Shown: positions 1 to 6,262 of the stretch, piece by piece
Position numbering within the stretch: the first letter of the stretch is position 1
Layout of the letters: each line of letters opens with the position of its first letter
Assembly: GCA_031264605.1 (NCBI GenBank)
Contig: JAISDQ010000133.1
Coordinates: 1 to 6,348 of the forward strand
Source of the DNA: Synergistaceae bacterium
GTDB taxonomy: Bacteria > Synergistota > Synergistia > Synergistales > Synergistaceae
Length of the DNA: 6,348 bases
Reading direction: 5' to 3'
The notes under the pieces: generated by a model
What the model was told of the DNA's origin: nothing
The model's database searches: none
What the model saw: the letters and a program-made list of their open reading frames with translations, nothing else
Position numbers and translations under genes: made by a program

Positions 1-884
1 TTCGCGGTGAGGGTTTCGGGCTGATACAGCCAGAGAATATTGGGGTCGGCCATGTCCCATCGGAGACTGCCTTTGGAGCCGAATATTTCGACGGAGAACT
101 CGCTCTGTTTCCCGTTCGCGACGCCCAGGCACTGCATCATTCCGGTGCAGCCGCCGGAATATTCGAGCATCGTGAAAAATCCTTCGGTCGCGTTCACCTC
201 CCTGACGCCTTCGAGTGAGGCGCGGCGCGTATTGTATGTTTTTTTCATGCCGAAAACGGACGATATGCCGTCGCCCAGCAGGAATCGGGACATGTCTATG
301 AGGTGAGTGCCTATCCCCTGGTCCACGCCCGAACCCATGACGTACCAGACCTTCTCCGCCGGCGTCTCCTCGAAACTGCCCTGATCCTGATAGTAAGTTC
401 CCGCGAAATGGTATATTTTGCCGAGTCTGCCTCCGTGTACGAGGTCGCGGGCAAGCCTCACCGCCGGCATGAAACGGTAGCTGAAACAGCACAAATGCTT
501 CACTCCGGCCCGCTCCGCCTCCTCCAACATTCTTTTCGCGTCCGAAGCCTTCACCGCGAGAGGTTTTTCGCAGACTATATGTTTTCCGGCCCGCGCCGCC
601 GCTATAGTCGGTTCCACATGCAACGGGTCGGGCGTCACGTTGTCGAATACGGTCACGTCCCCGTCGGCCAGCAAGCCGTTCAAATCCGCGCTGGAAGCCT
701 TGTATCCGAAACGTTCGGCAAAATCGCGCCCCTTCTCGGGGGACGAGCCGCAGACATTCATCAGTTCGGCGTCCCAGCGGCTTTTGGGCCAGAACATCTC
801 ACGCGCGGCCTCATATCCGCGCGAGTGTACCCTGCCCATCCATCCGGTCCCCATAAGACCTATTCCGAATTTTTTACGCTCCAT
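1..884 (-). CDS. Gfo/Idh/MocA-family NAD(P)-dependent oxidoreductase (3' end outside window)
   Basis: Probably a cytoplasmic dehydrogenase that oxidises or reduces a sugar, polyol or sugar derivative with NAD(P). The ATG at 884 follows a strong ribosome binding site, GGGAGG at 894-899. The 294 visible residues begin with a Rossmann fold: beta strand then GTGWMGRVHS at 12-21, the dinucleotide-binding turn. A TPDPLHVEP segment at 84-92 is followed by CEKPLA at 105-110, the family hallmark whose lysine (Lys107) contacts the nicotinamide and substrate. The C-terminal alpha/beta domain has GIGTHLIDMSRFLLG at 190-204. His194 fits the catalytic histidine, but the usual Asp four residues before it is Gly190, with Asp188 two residues further upstream. 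Family members usually have 330-390 residues, so roughly 40-90 are missing past the left edge. It is the last visible gene of the transporter operon, so the imported compound or a derivative is its likely substrate. Inositol, glucose-fructose and sugar-acid dehydrogenases all share this fold, so specificity is open. Confidence 0.93.
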   Translation of the reverse strand, partial: MERKKFGIGLMGTGWMGRVHSRGYEAAREMFWPKSRWDAELMNVCGSSPEKGRDFAERFGYKASSADLNGLLADGDVTVFDNVTPDPLHVEPTIAAARAGKHIVCEKPLAVKASDAKRMLEEAERAGVKHLCCFSYRFMPAVRLARDLVHGGRLGKIYHFAGTYYQDQGSFEETPAEKVWYVMGSGVDQGIGTHLIDMSRFLLGDGISSVFGMKKTYNTRRASLEGVREVNATEGFFTMLEYSGGCTGMMQCLGVANGKQSEFSVEIFGSKGSLRWDMADPNILWLYQPETLTA

Positions 885-942
885 AGGTTTTTTCCTCCCA
901 GAGATGAATATTCTTTAGCTTTAGCGCAAACATGTTTTACCG

Positions 943-1983
943 TCATTGCCCGGCGGGGTCGGTTTCGTTCTTATTTACCGCGCGCCGGTTCAGTATTTCG
1001 GCCCTGCGTTTTTCGGCGATGTAGTCGAGCAATATGGAAATTACGAGCAGAAAACCGAATATGGAATCCCTGATGAGCGGGCTCACCCTCAGCATATTGA
1101 AGCCTGTGCCCAGGATTTGCAGCGCGATCAGCGACAATAGCACGTTGTACACTTTCCCCCTGCCGCCCAACGGGCTTATGCCGCCCAGAACGCAGGTGAG
1201 AAGGGCCTGGAAAACGTACGAGACGCCGTAATCCGCCTTAGCCGAATTGGAGCGCGCCATTATCACCATGCCGCAAAGCCCGGCCATAAGCCCGCTGATC
1301 ATATACGTCGTCAGGGTGACTTTTACGTTGTCGACGCCGCTGTACCACGACGCCTTGCTGTTGGAGCCCATCCACTGGAGTTTCAGCCCGTACGGCGTCT
1401 TATGCACCACGGCGCAGAGCGCGGCGAACATCACGAGGAACAAAATCGTCAAAAGCGGCACGCCTCCGACGTGGGCGTTGCCGAATTCGAGCAGCGCCTT
1501 CGGGAAATTGCCCTCGGCGCGCCCCCGCGTCAGGATCATCCCTATACCCATAAAGACGTTTTGGGTGCCAAGCGTCGCCAAAATTGGAAATATTCCGACC
1601 TTCGCTATCAAAACGCCGTTCAGAAGCCCGCACAACAGGCCTATCAAAACCGAAACCGCAAGACACGCGAGAAGCATCGCCGTCGCGTTGCTCCCATCCG
1701 GCAGCACGGTACGGCGCAGCAGAATACCGTTCACTATACCCACCAGGTTCGCTATCGTCACTATCGAGAGGTCGATGCCCTTCGAGAGATACGCTATCGC
1801 TATGCACATGGCGAAAAGCCCCGGCTCGACAAGCTGAAAAAGCATCGAATCTATGTTCGCGGGCCTCAGGAACCTGTCGCCGCGCAGCGCGGTCATCAGA
1901 ACGAACAGAAACACGGATATCATGGCGAGCTGCGTGAACTTGCGATCCATTTTTTTTATCCGGCCCAGGATGTTTTCGATCAC
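943..1983 (-). CDS. CUT2-type sugar ABC transporter permease (second membrane subunit)
   Basis: Inner-membrane permease of the RbsC/LsrD-like family (BPD_transp_2), expected to pair with the permease encoded just upstream to form the sugar channel. The product is 346 residues if read from the GTG at 1983, a usual length. It has many hydrophobic segments, beginning at about residues 18-33. Family motifs are SKGIDLS at 67-73 and the glycine-rich GLLCGLLNGVLIAKVG at 116-131. The cytoplasmic coupling loop at 199-222 begins GLKLQWMG, and GGISPLGGRGKV lies at 268-279. The C-terminus is a charged tail after YIAEKRR. The GTG at 1983 is chosen because AAAGGCGGTGAT, at 1990-2001, matches the anti-Shine-Dalgarno complement at 11 of 12 positions. 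An in-frame TTG at 2043 has no ribosome binding site and would overlap the upstream gene by 53 bases. An ATG at 1950 has only a weak site. The gene starts 7 bases after the preceding stop, which suggests coupled translation. Substrate cannot be assigned. Confidence 0.93.
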   Translation of the reverse strand: MIENILGRIKKMDRKFTQLAMISVFLFVLMTALRGDRFLRPANIDSMLFQLVEPGLFAMCIAIAYLSKGIDLSIVTIANLVGIVNGILLRRTVLPDGSNATAMLLACLAVSVLIGLLCGLLNGVLIAKVGIFPILATLGTQNVFMGIGMILTRGRAEGNFPKALLEFGNAHVGGVPLLTILFLVMFAALCAVVHKTPYGLKLQWMGSNSKASWYSGVDNVKVTLTTYMISGLMAGLCGMVIMARSNSAKADYGVSYVFQALLTCVLGGISPLGGRGKVYNVLLSLIALQILGTGFNMLRVSPLIRDSIFGFLLVISILLDYIAEKRRAEILNRRAVNKNETDPAGQ

Positions 1984-1989
1984 GGAATT

Positions 1990-2001
1990 ATCACCGCCTT
2001 T
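1990..2001 (-). promoter_or_regulatory. Ribosome binding site that fixes the GTG start of the second permease
   Basis: On the minus strand the sequence AAAGGCGGTGAT differs from the ideal AAAGGAGGTGAT at one base and ends six bases before the GTG at 1983. The stop codon of the upstream permease (TGA, 1991-1993) is embedded in this site, so terminating ribosomes would be placed directly over it. This favours GTG 1983 over the TTG at 2043. Confidence 0.7.
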
Positions 2002-2995
2002 CTCTTTCGAACTTTTCCTGAACGGCCTGAACGGCGGCGGCAAAAATAATCAGGAGTCCGAACACGAACTTGTTGTATTCGGGCGGGACGCCTATCAGAA
2101 CGAGGTTCTGGGACAATATATTGGTCAGCAGTACGCCGAGCGCCACTCCGGCCACGCTGCCGCTGCCGCCGGTGATACGGGCGCCGCCTATGACCACCGC
2201 GGCGATGATCGTCATTTCACGGCCCTGAAAGTCGTACGGGTTCGCGACCTGTATGTTGGAGACGCCTATGCCCCCGGCCAGTCCGCCTATACCCCCGGCC
2301 AGCATATAAACGAAGAGCCGTACGCGGTTCAGATTGAACCCTATTCTCTCGGTGGCGGCGATGTCACCTCCCAGCGCGTACACGCTGCGCCCCATCAGAG
2401 TATATTTCATTATGAAATGTACCAGAACCATCACGGCCGCCGCCACGGCGACGGAAACGTGCAGTCCGACTCCTGAGGCGGTTTTGAGAAAGACCGTGTT
2501 CGAGAAAGCGATCATCCGGGCCGGCATCTGCTCGGGGAAAATATATTCGCTCCCGATGAATTGGAACATTATGCCCATGAATATGTTCGCGGAACTCAGC
2601 GTCGTGATGAACACCGGAACCTTGAACCCCGAGACGAACGTCGCGTTGAAACTGCCCAAAATCGCCCCGATGAGGACGCAGACCGCGTATATCAGAATTA
2701 ACGGCGCCGTGAAACCATGCTGCGCCTGAAGGATGGAGAACAGCTTAGACGCGGAGTAAGCGGAAAACATGCCCACCCACAGGAAGCTGAAATCTACGCC
2801 TCCGTTTATGAGAACTATCATGACGCCGCACGCGAAAATGGCCGGGTACGAACACACCTTCAAGAGGTCGTAAAGATTCACCACCGTGAAAAACGCGGGA
2901 TTGACCGCCCCGAAAACAGCGCTGAAAAGGACGATCATGACGACCGAGAGGAATTCCTTTTTGAGAAGAAGTTTTTTTAGCCGTTCGTCTTTCAT
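1991..2995 (-). CDS. CUT2-type sugar ABC transporter permease (first membrane subunit)
   Basis: Inner-membrane permease of the RbsC/LsrC-like family (BPD_transp_2), 334 residues, close to the family norm. It should form a heterodimer with the permease encoded next. A short basic N-terminus with many lysines (residues 2-13) is followed by a first membrane helix at about 14-31. The family motif INGGVDFS lies at 63-70. The coupling loop at 202-226 contains YALGGD and ERIGFN and would contact the ATPase. The conserved GGARITGGSGSVAG lies at 270-283, and further hydrophobic segments run to about residue 323, before a charged tail. The ATG at 2995 overlaps the TGA of the ATPase gene as ATGA and has GGAG at 3003-3006, seven bases upstream. 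The reading frame stays open further upstream, but that part lies inside the ATPase gene and has no membrane or permease character, so it is not coding here. Co-transcription with the ATPase is very likely. Confidence 0.95.
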   Translation of the reverse strand: MKDERLKKLLLKKEFLSVVMIVLFSAVFGAVNPAFFTVVNLYDLLKVCSYPAIFACGVMIVLINGGVDFSFLWVGMFSAYSASKLFSILQAQHGFTAPLILIYAVCVLIGAILGSFNATFVSGFKVPVFITTLSSANIFMGIMFQFIGSEYIFPEQMPARMIAFSNTVFLKTASGVGLHVSVAVAAAVMVLVHFIMKYTLMGRSVYALGGDIAATERIGFNLNRVRLFVYMLAGGIGGLAGGIGVSNIQVANPYDFQGREMTIIAAVVIGGARITGGSGSVAGVALGVLLTNILSQNLVLIGVPPEYNKFVFGLLIIFAAAVQAVQEKFERERR

Positions 2996-4506
2996 TCCGT
3001 TTCTCCGTGCCGCGGCGCGTCGGCCAATATCCTTCTGCTTATCTCGTCGGCCGTTATCCCGTTCGTCTCGGCTTCCAGCGTGACCCGCCCGGCGTTCATT
3101 ATGACGACTCTGTTGGAGGTCGAGATTATCTCCCCGATATCGTCGGAAATCATTATTATCGAGAGTCCCTGGCGCGCGAGGCGTTTCATTATCTCGTGAA
3201 TTTCGCTTTTCGATTTGACGTCCACTCCGACAGTCGGACAGTTGAGAATGAATATCCTCGGGCGCGCGGCGAGCCATTTGCCCAGAACTATTCTCTGCTG
3301 ATTGCCTCCAGAATAGTCGCTTGCCGGCGTGGTATACGGTTTTCTGGACATGTTGAGTTCTTCCATCCAACGCGCGGAAAGCTCCTCGAAACGTTTTTCG
3401 CGGATGAGCCCGAGCGGACCCGCCATCGAATCTATAATCGCCGAGCTGAAATTTTCGCCGAGAGAACGGTTCAAAAACAGGCCTTCGCCGAGGCGGTCCT
3501 CTGGGAGATAGGCGATACCGTTCGCGAACGCGTCCTTGATGGAGGCGATCCTGGTCTCTCTGCCCTCTATTTTTATTTTGCCGGATTGTATCGGGGCGAG
3601 GCCGAAGAGCGATTTGGCGAGTTCCGTGCGGCCCGACCCGAGCTGTCCCGTGATGGCGAGTATCTCGCCGGGCTTCACGCTGAAAGAAACCGACTCGAAT
3701 TCGCCGGATCTCGCGGCGTTTTCGACCTCAAGCATCGGCCGGCCGCCCGCCGGTATGTACTCGAATGGCGTCTCGGAAACCTCCTGACCCGTCATGTAAT
3801 ACGCTATCCGTTCCGTCTCGAAATCGGCGACCGGAGAATCCACGACTTTTTTCCCGTTGCGCATGATGACTATTCTGTCGCAGATGGCCGCGATCTCGTC
3901 GAGTTTATGGCTCACGAACATGACGGCTATGCCTTTTTCTTTCAGCCCGCGTATGACCGCGAAGAGTTTTTCTATTTCTTTCTGCGTGATCGCCGTAGTG
4001 GGCTCGTCCATGATGACGAGCGAGGCGTCCTGCACGATGGCGCGGGCTATTGCCACAAGCTGTTTCTCGGCCACCGACAGGCGCTCGATCTCTTCGTCGG
4101 CGTCGAGGTTGGCCCCTATCAGGGCGAGCGCCTTGCGGGCGAGCGCGCGGTTGAAATCGTAGTTTATGAACCATTTCTTTTTTTGTACCCTGTAGCTCAG
4201 GGATATGTTTTCGGCGACGGTAAGGTTGCGAAATACTGAAAAATCCTGATAAATCACCTGTATGCCGGCGTTTATCGACTGCGGAGCCGTGAGGCTGGGG
4301 TAATTCACGCCCTTTATGGAGATCGAGCCGGCGTCGGACGAATAAACCCCTGAGATTATTTTTATCAGCGAGGACTTGCCGCAGCCGTTTTCGCCGCAAA
4401 GACAGACGACCTCGCCGCTGTGAACAGCGAGGTCGATGTTATTCAAAACGCGGTTGCCGGAAAAAGCCTTATTTATTCCCGCAACCTCGATGACCGGTTC
4501 TGACAC
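2992..4506 (-). CDS. CUT2-type sugar ABC transporter ATP-binding protein (two fused ATPase domains, RbsA-like)
   Basis: Cytoplasmic ATPase that powers the importer formed with the two downstream permeases. Its 504 residues hold two tandem ABC domains, as in RbsA, MglA, XylG and LsrA. Domain 1 has Walker A GENGCGKSS at 38-46, the Q-loop glutamine at 87, LSVAEKQ at 143-149 (the loose signature normal for this family), Walker B LVIMDEP with Asp167 and Glu168, and the switch histidine at 200. Domain 2 has GQLGSGRTE at 287-295, where arginine replaces the Walker A lysine as is typical of the family, and a classical SGGNQQ signature at 399-404. Its Walker B reads FILNCPTVGVD: Asn422 and Cys423 replace the usual Asp and Glu, so this site should not hydrolyse ATP. 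The GTG at 4506 is chosen because GGAGAG (4515-4520) is eight bases upstream. A GTG at 4515 would add three residues but sits directly against that site. It is the first gene of the operon, with its own promoter. Confidence 0.95.
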   Translation of the reverse strand: MSEPVIEVAGINKAFSGNRVLNNIDLAVHSGEVVCLCGENGCGKSSLIKIISGVYSSDAGSISIKGVNYPSLTAPQSINAGIQVIYQDFSVFRNLTVAENISLSYRVQKKKWFINYDFNRALARKALALIGANLDADEEIERLSVAEKQLVAIARAIVQDASLVIMDEPTTAITQKEIEKLFAVIRGLKEKGIAVMFVSHKLDEIAAICDRIVIMRNGKKVVDSPVADFETERIAYYMTGQEVSETPFEYIPAGGRPMLEVENAARSGEFESVSFSVKPGEILAITGQLGSGRTELAKSLFGLAPIQSGKIKIEGRETRIASIKDAFANGIAYLPEDRLGEGLFLNRSLGENFSSAIIDSMAGPLGLIREKRFEELSARWMEELNMSRKPYTTPASDYSGGNQQRIVLGKWLAARPRIFILNCPTVGVDVKSKSEIHEIMKRLARQGLSIIMISDDIGEIISTSNRVVIMNAGRVTLEAETNGITADEISRRILADAPRHGETE

Positions 4507-4514
4507 GCGCGTCA

Positions 4515-4520
4515 CTCTCC
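4515..4520 (-). promoter_or_regulatory. Ribosome binding site that fixes the GTG start of the ATPase gene
   Basis: GGAGAG on the minus strand lies eight bases before the GTG at 4506. The alternative GTG at 4515-4513 overlaps the last base of this site, leaving no room for initiation, so 4506 is preferred. The difference is three residues. Confidence 0.55.
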
Positions 4521-4543
4521 AAATATGACATGTGAATGTTTGG
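4519..4543. promoter_or_regulatory. Candidate operator: imperfect 25-base dyad over the predicted transcription start
   Basis: The plus strand has CCAAA at 4519-4523 and TTTGG at 4539-4543, with further matching AT/AT pairs inside: seven of the ten outer base pairs agree. The centre holds ATATGACA-TG-TGA (4523-4535), a pattern that recurs upstream of the ROK gene at 6132-6144. The dyad covers the start expected for the near promoter (about 4538). A repressor bound here would block initiation. Assigning it to the ROK regulator is inference. Confidence 0.4.
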
Positions 4544-4544
4544 A

Positions 4545-4573
4545 AGTATACAGTAAAAAAAAGAGTTCAACAA
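4545..4573 (-). promoter_or_regulatory. Near sigma-70 promoter of the transporter operon
   Basis: On the minus strand TTGTTG (4568-4573) and TATACT (4545-4550) are separated by exactly 17 bases. The spacer includes a run of eight T. Initiation would fall near 4538, giving a leader of about 30 bases before the GTG at 4506. This is the best promoter match in the window and lies immediately before the first transporter gene. Confidence 0.65.
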
Positions 4574-4581
4574 CGCTTGAA
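4555..4581 (-). terminator. Weak stem plus U8 run in the long leader (possible attenuator)
   Basis: For a transcript read on the minus strand from the upstream promoter, TTCAA (4577-4581) and TTGAA (4566-4570) can form a five-pair stem with a six-base loop. It is followed after CTC by eight T (4555-4562). The stem is AU-rich, so an efficient terminator is doubtful. The same bases make up the -35 box and spacer of the near promoter, which may be their only role. Confidence 0.2.
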
Positions 4582-4631
4582 AAATTCTTCCTGCGCGCAT
4601 GTTCGGTTTGAGCGGCTCGTCAGCTCGCGCC

Positions 4632-4705
4632 AACAACCAAACCACTCCGAAATATTCGCCCCGTTTGCGGGGCGGTAAGCGGCGGACGACTTCGGAGCCG
4701 TTGTT
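4632..4705 (-). other. Nested stem-loop in the long leader upstream of the transporter operon
   Basis: Three nested inverted repeats can pair in order. AACAAC (4632-4637) pairs with GTTGTT (4700-4705). CTCCGAA (4645-4651) pairs with TTCGGAG (4691-4697). CGCCCCG (4657-4663) pairs with CGGGGCG (4668-4674) around a four-base loop. That is 20 base pairs over 74 bases. The structure lies about 30 bases downstream of the extended -10 promoter and upstream of the near promoter, so only the longer transcript would carry it. No U run follows it directly, so it is not a classical terminator. I recognise no known riboswitch class. A 79-codon open frame across it (4708 to 4469) has no ribosome binding site and is not annotated. 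Confidence 0.45.
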
Positions 4706-4743
4706 CATCTAATTGCATCACGCTTTGATAAAATTGAGTTTAA

Positions 4744-4752
4744 ATTATAGCA
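4744..4752 (-). promoter_or_regulatory. Extended -10 promoter upstream of the structured leader
   Basis: TGCTATAAT on the minus strand is a perfect TG-N-TATAAT extended -10 element. No good -35 is present at 16-18 bases, which extended -10 promoters can lack. It lies 21 bases past the ROK stop codon. Initiation would be near 4737 and would give a leader of about 230 bases before the ATPase start. Confidence 0.45.
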
Positions 4753-4773
4753 CAGTTTTGCGGGAGCGCCGCT

Positions 4774-6033
4774 TCATGCGTTTTGAACCATGGAATCTTC
4801 ATTAGCCCAGTTTTTTTGGGATTCATACTGTTTTGTCTTCTCAAACAGAAAATTCCCGATTATTTTTTCTATCGCGTACATTGCGGCGCCAAGAACTGGA
4901 GCTGACGCGCCCTGGTCTGAAAAAACCACTTTTGTCTCGTTGCCCGGATATACGTTCGCGTTGTAGTTGTCCATCATCATATCCTCGAACAAATTCCTGT
5001 CGTGCGCCAGTTCGCCGAAAATAATTATCGCGTCGGGGTCCAGCATTGTGGCTAGCGAAGCGATAGTATTTCCCAAAATACGCCCGGCGTTTCTGAATAT
5101 CTCCAGGCATATGCTATCTCCTGCGTTAGCGCCGTCGCGCACGGTATCGTAGGTAATTGAGAACACGTCGTCTCTGCTGGCTAAAGATGTTTTACCCTCG
5201 TTCACAGCGTCGATGAATCTGTTGAGGATGCCCGTCCTGGAGGCGTAGGCTTCGAGGCATCCGCGTTTTCCGCAGCTGCACAGCGCGCCACCTTCGACGA
5301 CGGTGATATGCCCAAGTTCGCCGTGATGTCCGCTCGTGCTGTTGTAAAGTTTGGAGTTGGTCATGAGTGACATACCGATTCCCAGGTTCATAATGATTGT
5401 TACCACGTTCACGTATTCCTCCTTCATGGCGTTTCCGAAGTATTTCTCGGCAACGAGGACACAATCGGGATCGTGGAACGTAAACGTCGGAATTCCAAAA
5501 CGGTTCTCCACTATTTCCTTCAATTTCAGGTTCCTCCATGTAGGCTCGAAGGAAAGATAAAGGGCGATACCGCGCTCTTCGTCCAAATTGCCCTGAACCG
5601 AGATGCTTATGGCGATGAGGCACTTGTCCGGAGCGAATTCTGAAATTATGGCTTCAAGCGTACTGAGGAGGATATCCACAACACGGCTTCCGTCCGTTAC
5701 CGGCGCCATTCGCGTCTTGATCAGCCTGCCTTTCAGGTCGAGCACGACCACACGGATAAATATGAAGTTGAAATCGACTCCGACGATATAATTATCTTGA
5801 TCGTTGATATCGAGGATCAAAGGCGTTTTACCCACATTCCATGCCAATGCCAGGCTCTGCTTCATAATGCTCGAACCTATGAGGGAAGCGGAATATTCAG
5901 AAACGCTGCCCCAACTTAACTTCGACATCTTTTGGATTTGTTTTCTCTCTATTGGGCCGTGTTTTTGGACGATCCGGAAAATTGTCTTCAGTTTCTCCTT
6001 CTTGTCCTTTATTCGCTCTTTTATCTGACTCAT
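4774..6033 (-). CDS. ROK-family transcriptional regulator (XylR/NagC/Mlc type)
   Basis: Likely the sugar-responsive repressor of the adjacent transporter operon; cytoplasmic and DNA-binding. The 419 residues match ROK repressors, which usually have 380-410. An N-terminal winged helix-turn-helix spans about 12-60, including HGPIERKQIQK at 25-35 and LSWGSVSEY at 39-47. The ROK sugar-kinase-like fold follows. The phosphate-binding loop is degenerate (GVDFNFIFIR, 85-94, in place of GIDIGGTK), as expected of a repressor rather than a kinase. The segment FHDPDC at 186-191 replaces the common ENDAN but keeps the aspartate. GELGH at 238-242 and CSCGKRGC at 252-259 supply His242, Cys252, Cys254 and Cys259. 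Their spacing equals that of the zinc site of Mlc. The ATG at 6033 has a short-spaced AGGA (6036-6039). An in-frame stop lies upstream with no other start between. The gene points the same way as the transporter genes. Repression of them, and self-control through the shared motif, are inference. Confidence 0.94.
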   Translation of the reverse strand: MSQIKERIKDKKEKLKTIFRIVQKHGPIERKQIQKMSKLSWGSVSEYSASLIGSSIMKQSLALAWNVGKTPLILDINDQDNYIVGVDFNFIFIRVVVLDLKGRLIKTRMAPVTDGSRVVDILLSTLEAIISEFAPDKCLIAISISVQGNLDEERGIALYLSFEPTWRNLKLKEIVENRFGIPTFTFHDPDCVLVAEKYFGNAMKEEYVNVVTIIMNLGIGMSLMTNSKLYNSTSGHHGELGHITVVEGGALCSCGKRGCLEAYASRTGILNRFIDAVNEGKTSLASRDDVFSITYDTVRDGANAGDSICLEIFRNAGRILGNTIASLATMLDPDAIIIFGELAHDRNLFEDMMMDNYNANVYPGNETKVVFSDQGASAPVLGAAMYAIEKIIGNFLFEKTKQYESQKNWANEDSMVQNA

Positions 6034-6054
6034 TATCCTATTCGGCCCTTGTCT

Positions 6055-6068
6055 CCGGCTGAAGCCGG
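6055..6068. other. Short perfect hairpin in the ROK leader
   Basis: CCGGC (6055-6059), loop TGAA, GCCGG (6064-6068) form a five-pair GC stem, about 22 bases upstream of the ROK ATG in the minus-strand mRNA. On the plus strand it is followed by CAAATTTTT (6069-6077), which resembles a weak terminator. No plus-strand gene leads into it, so its role is unclear. Confidence 0.3.
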
Positions 6069-6098
6069 CAAATTTTTACACGGAACAAACCGGGGGGA

Positions 6099-6140
6099 AT
6101 ATTATCACTCAATGATATATGAATCAATAGTATATGACAA
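6099..6140 (-). promoter_or_regulatory. Promoter region of the ROK gene (two overlapping sigma-70 candidates)
   Basis: Two minus-strand candidates have ideal spacing. TTGTCA (6135-6140) lies 17 bases from TATCAT (6112-6117), and TTGATT (6122-6127) lies 17 bases from TAATAT (6099-6104). The region is AT-rich, which makes chance matches likely, so either or both may be used. A directly repeated TCATATA lies within it. Confidence 0.5.
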
Positions 6141-6144
6141 ATGA
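6132..6144. promoter_or_regulatory. Candidate ROK operator half, shared with the transporter promoter
   Basis: ATATGACA-AA-TGA on the plus strand matches the motif at 4523-4535 at 11 of 13 positions and overlaps the upstream -35 candidate of the ROK gene. Recurrence at both promoters is what self-regulation plus operon control by one repressor would predict. No clear flanking dyad like that at 4519-4543 is seen here, which weakens the case. Confidence 0.3.
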
Positions 6145-6177
6145 TTTATAATACTAACGCTGTCGTTGCAACCACCC

Positions 6178-6232
6178 CTTTATTTTTAGATGAATAAAGA
6201 AATTTATCCCTAATCCAAAGGAAATATTTCCT
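6178..6232. repeat. AT-rich intergenic DNA with two inverted repeats
   Basis: The stretch from the ROK start to 6294 has no supported gene. Besides the ROK promoter it holds CTTTATT/AATAAAG (6178-6184 and 6193-6199, eight-base loop) and a perfect 14-base palindrome, AGGAAATATTTCCT (6219-6232). The palindrome could be a regulator site for a gene to the right. Neither repeat is followed by a T run, so neither reads as a terminator. Confidence 0.4.
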
Positions 6233-6262
6233 CAAACCACAGAGAAGAAAAAGATACAACCC

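Noticed and set aside
885..942. Gap between the second permease and the dehydrogenase as a separate promoter or terminator
   Set aside because: It holds a short GCTAAA tandem and the ribosome binding site only. No hairpin with a T run and no convincing promoter is seen, so read-through is assumed.
1984..2043. Upstream TTG start for the second permease
   Set aside because: It has no ribosome binding site and would overlap the previous gene by 53 bases, while GTG 1983 has a near-perfect site.
1402..2049. A 215-codon plus-strand open frame opposite the second permease
   Set aside because: It has a low-complexity charged composition with no family features, and the opposite strand is a clear permease.
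2996..3370. N-terminal extension of the first permease frame
   Set aside because: It is highly charged, lies inside the ATPase coding sequence, and the ATG at 2995 has a proper ribosome binding site and family-like length.
3007..4239. A 410-codon open frame on the plus strand opposite the ATPase gene
   Set aside because: It has no recognisable domain and is rich in Arg and aromatic residues. It lies antisense to an unmistakable ABC ATPase and is explained by that gene's codon bias.
4469..4708. A 79-codon minus-strand frame as a leader peptide or small gene
   Set aside because: It has no ribosome binding site, runs through the stem-loop and both promoter elements, overlaps the ATPase start in another frame, and shows no recognisable features.
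4762..4774. GCGG/CCGC inverted repeat just after the ROK stop as a terminator
   Set aside because: It has only four base pairs with no T run on the minus strand, too weak to call.
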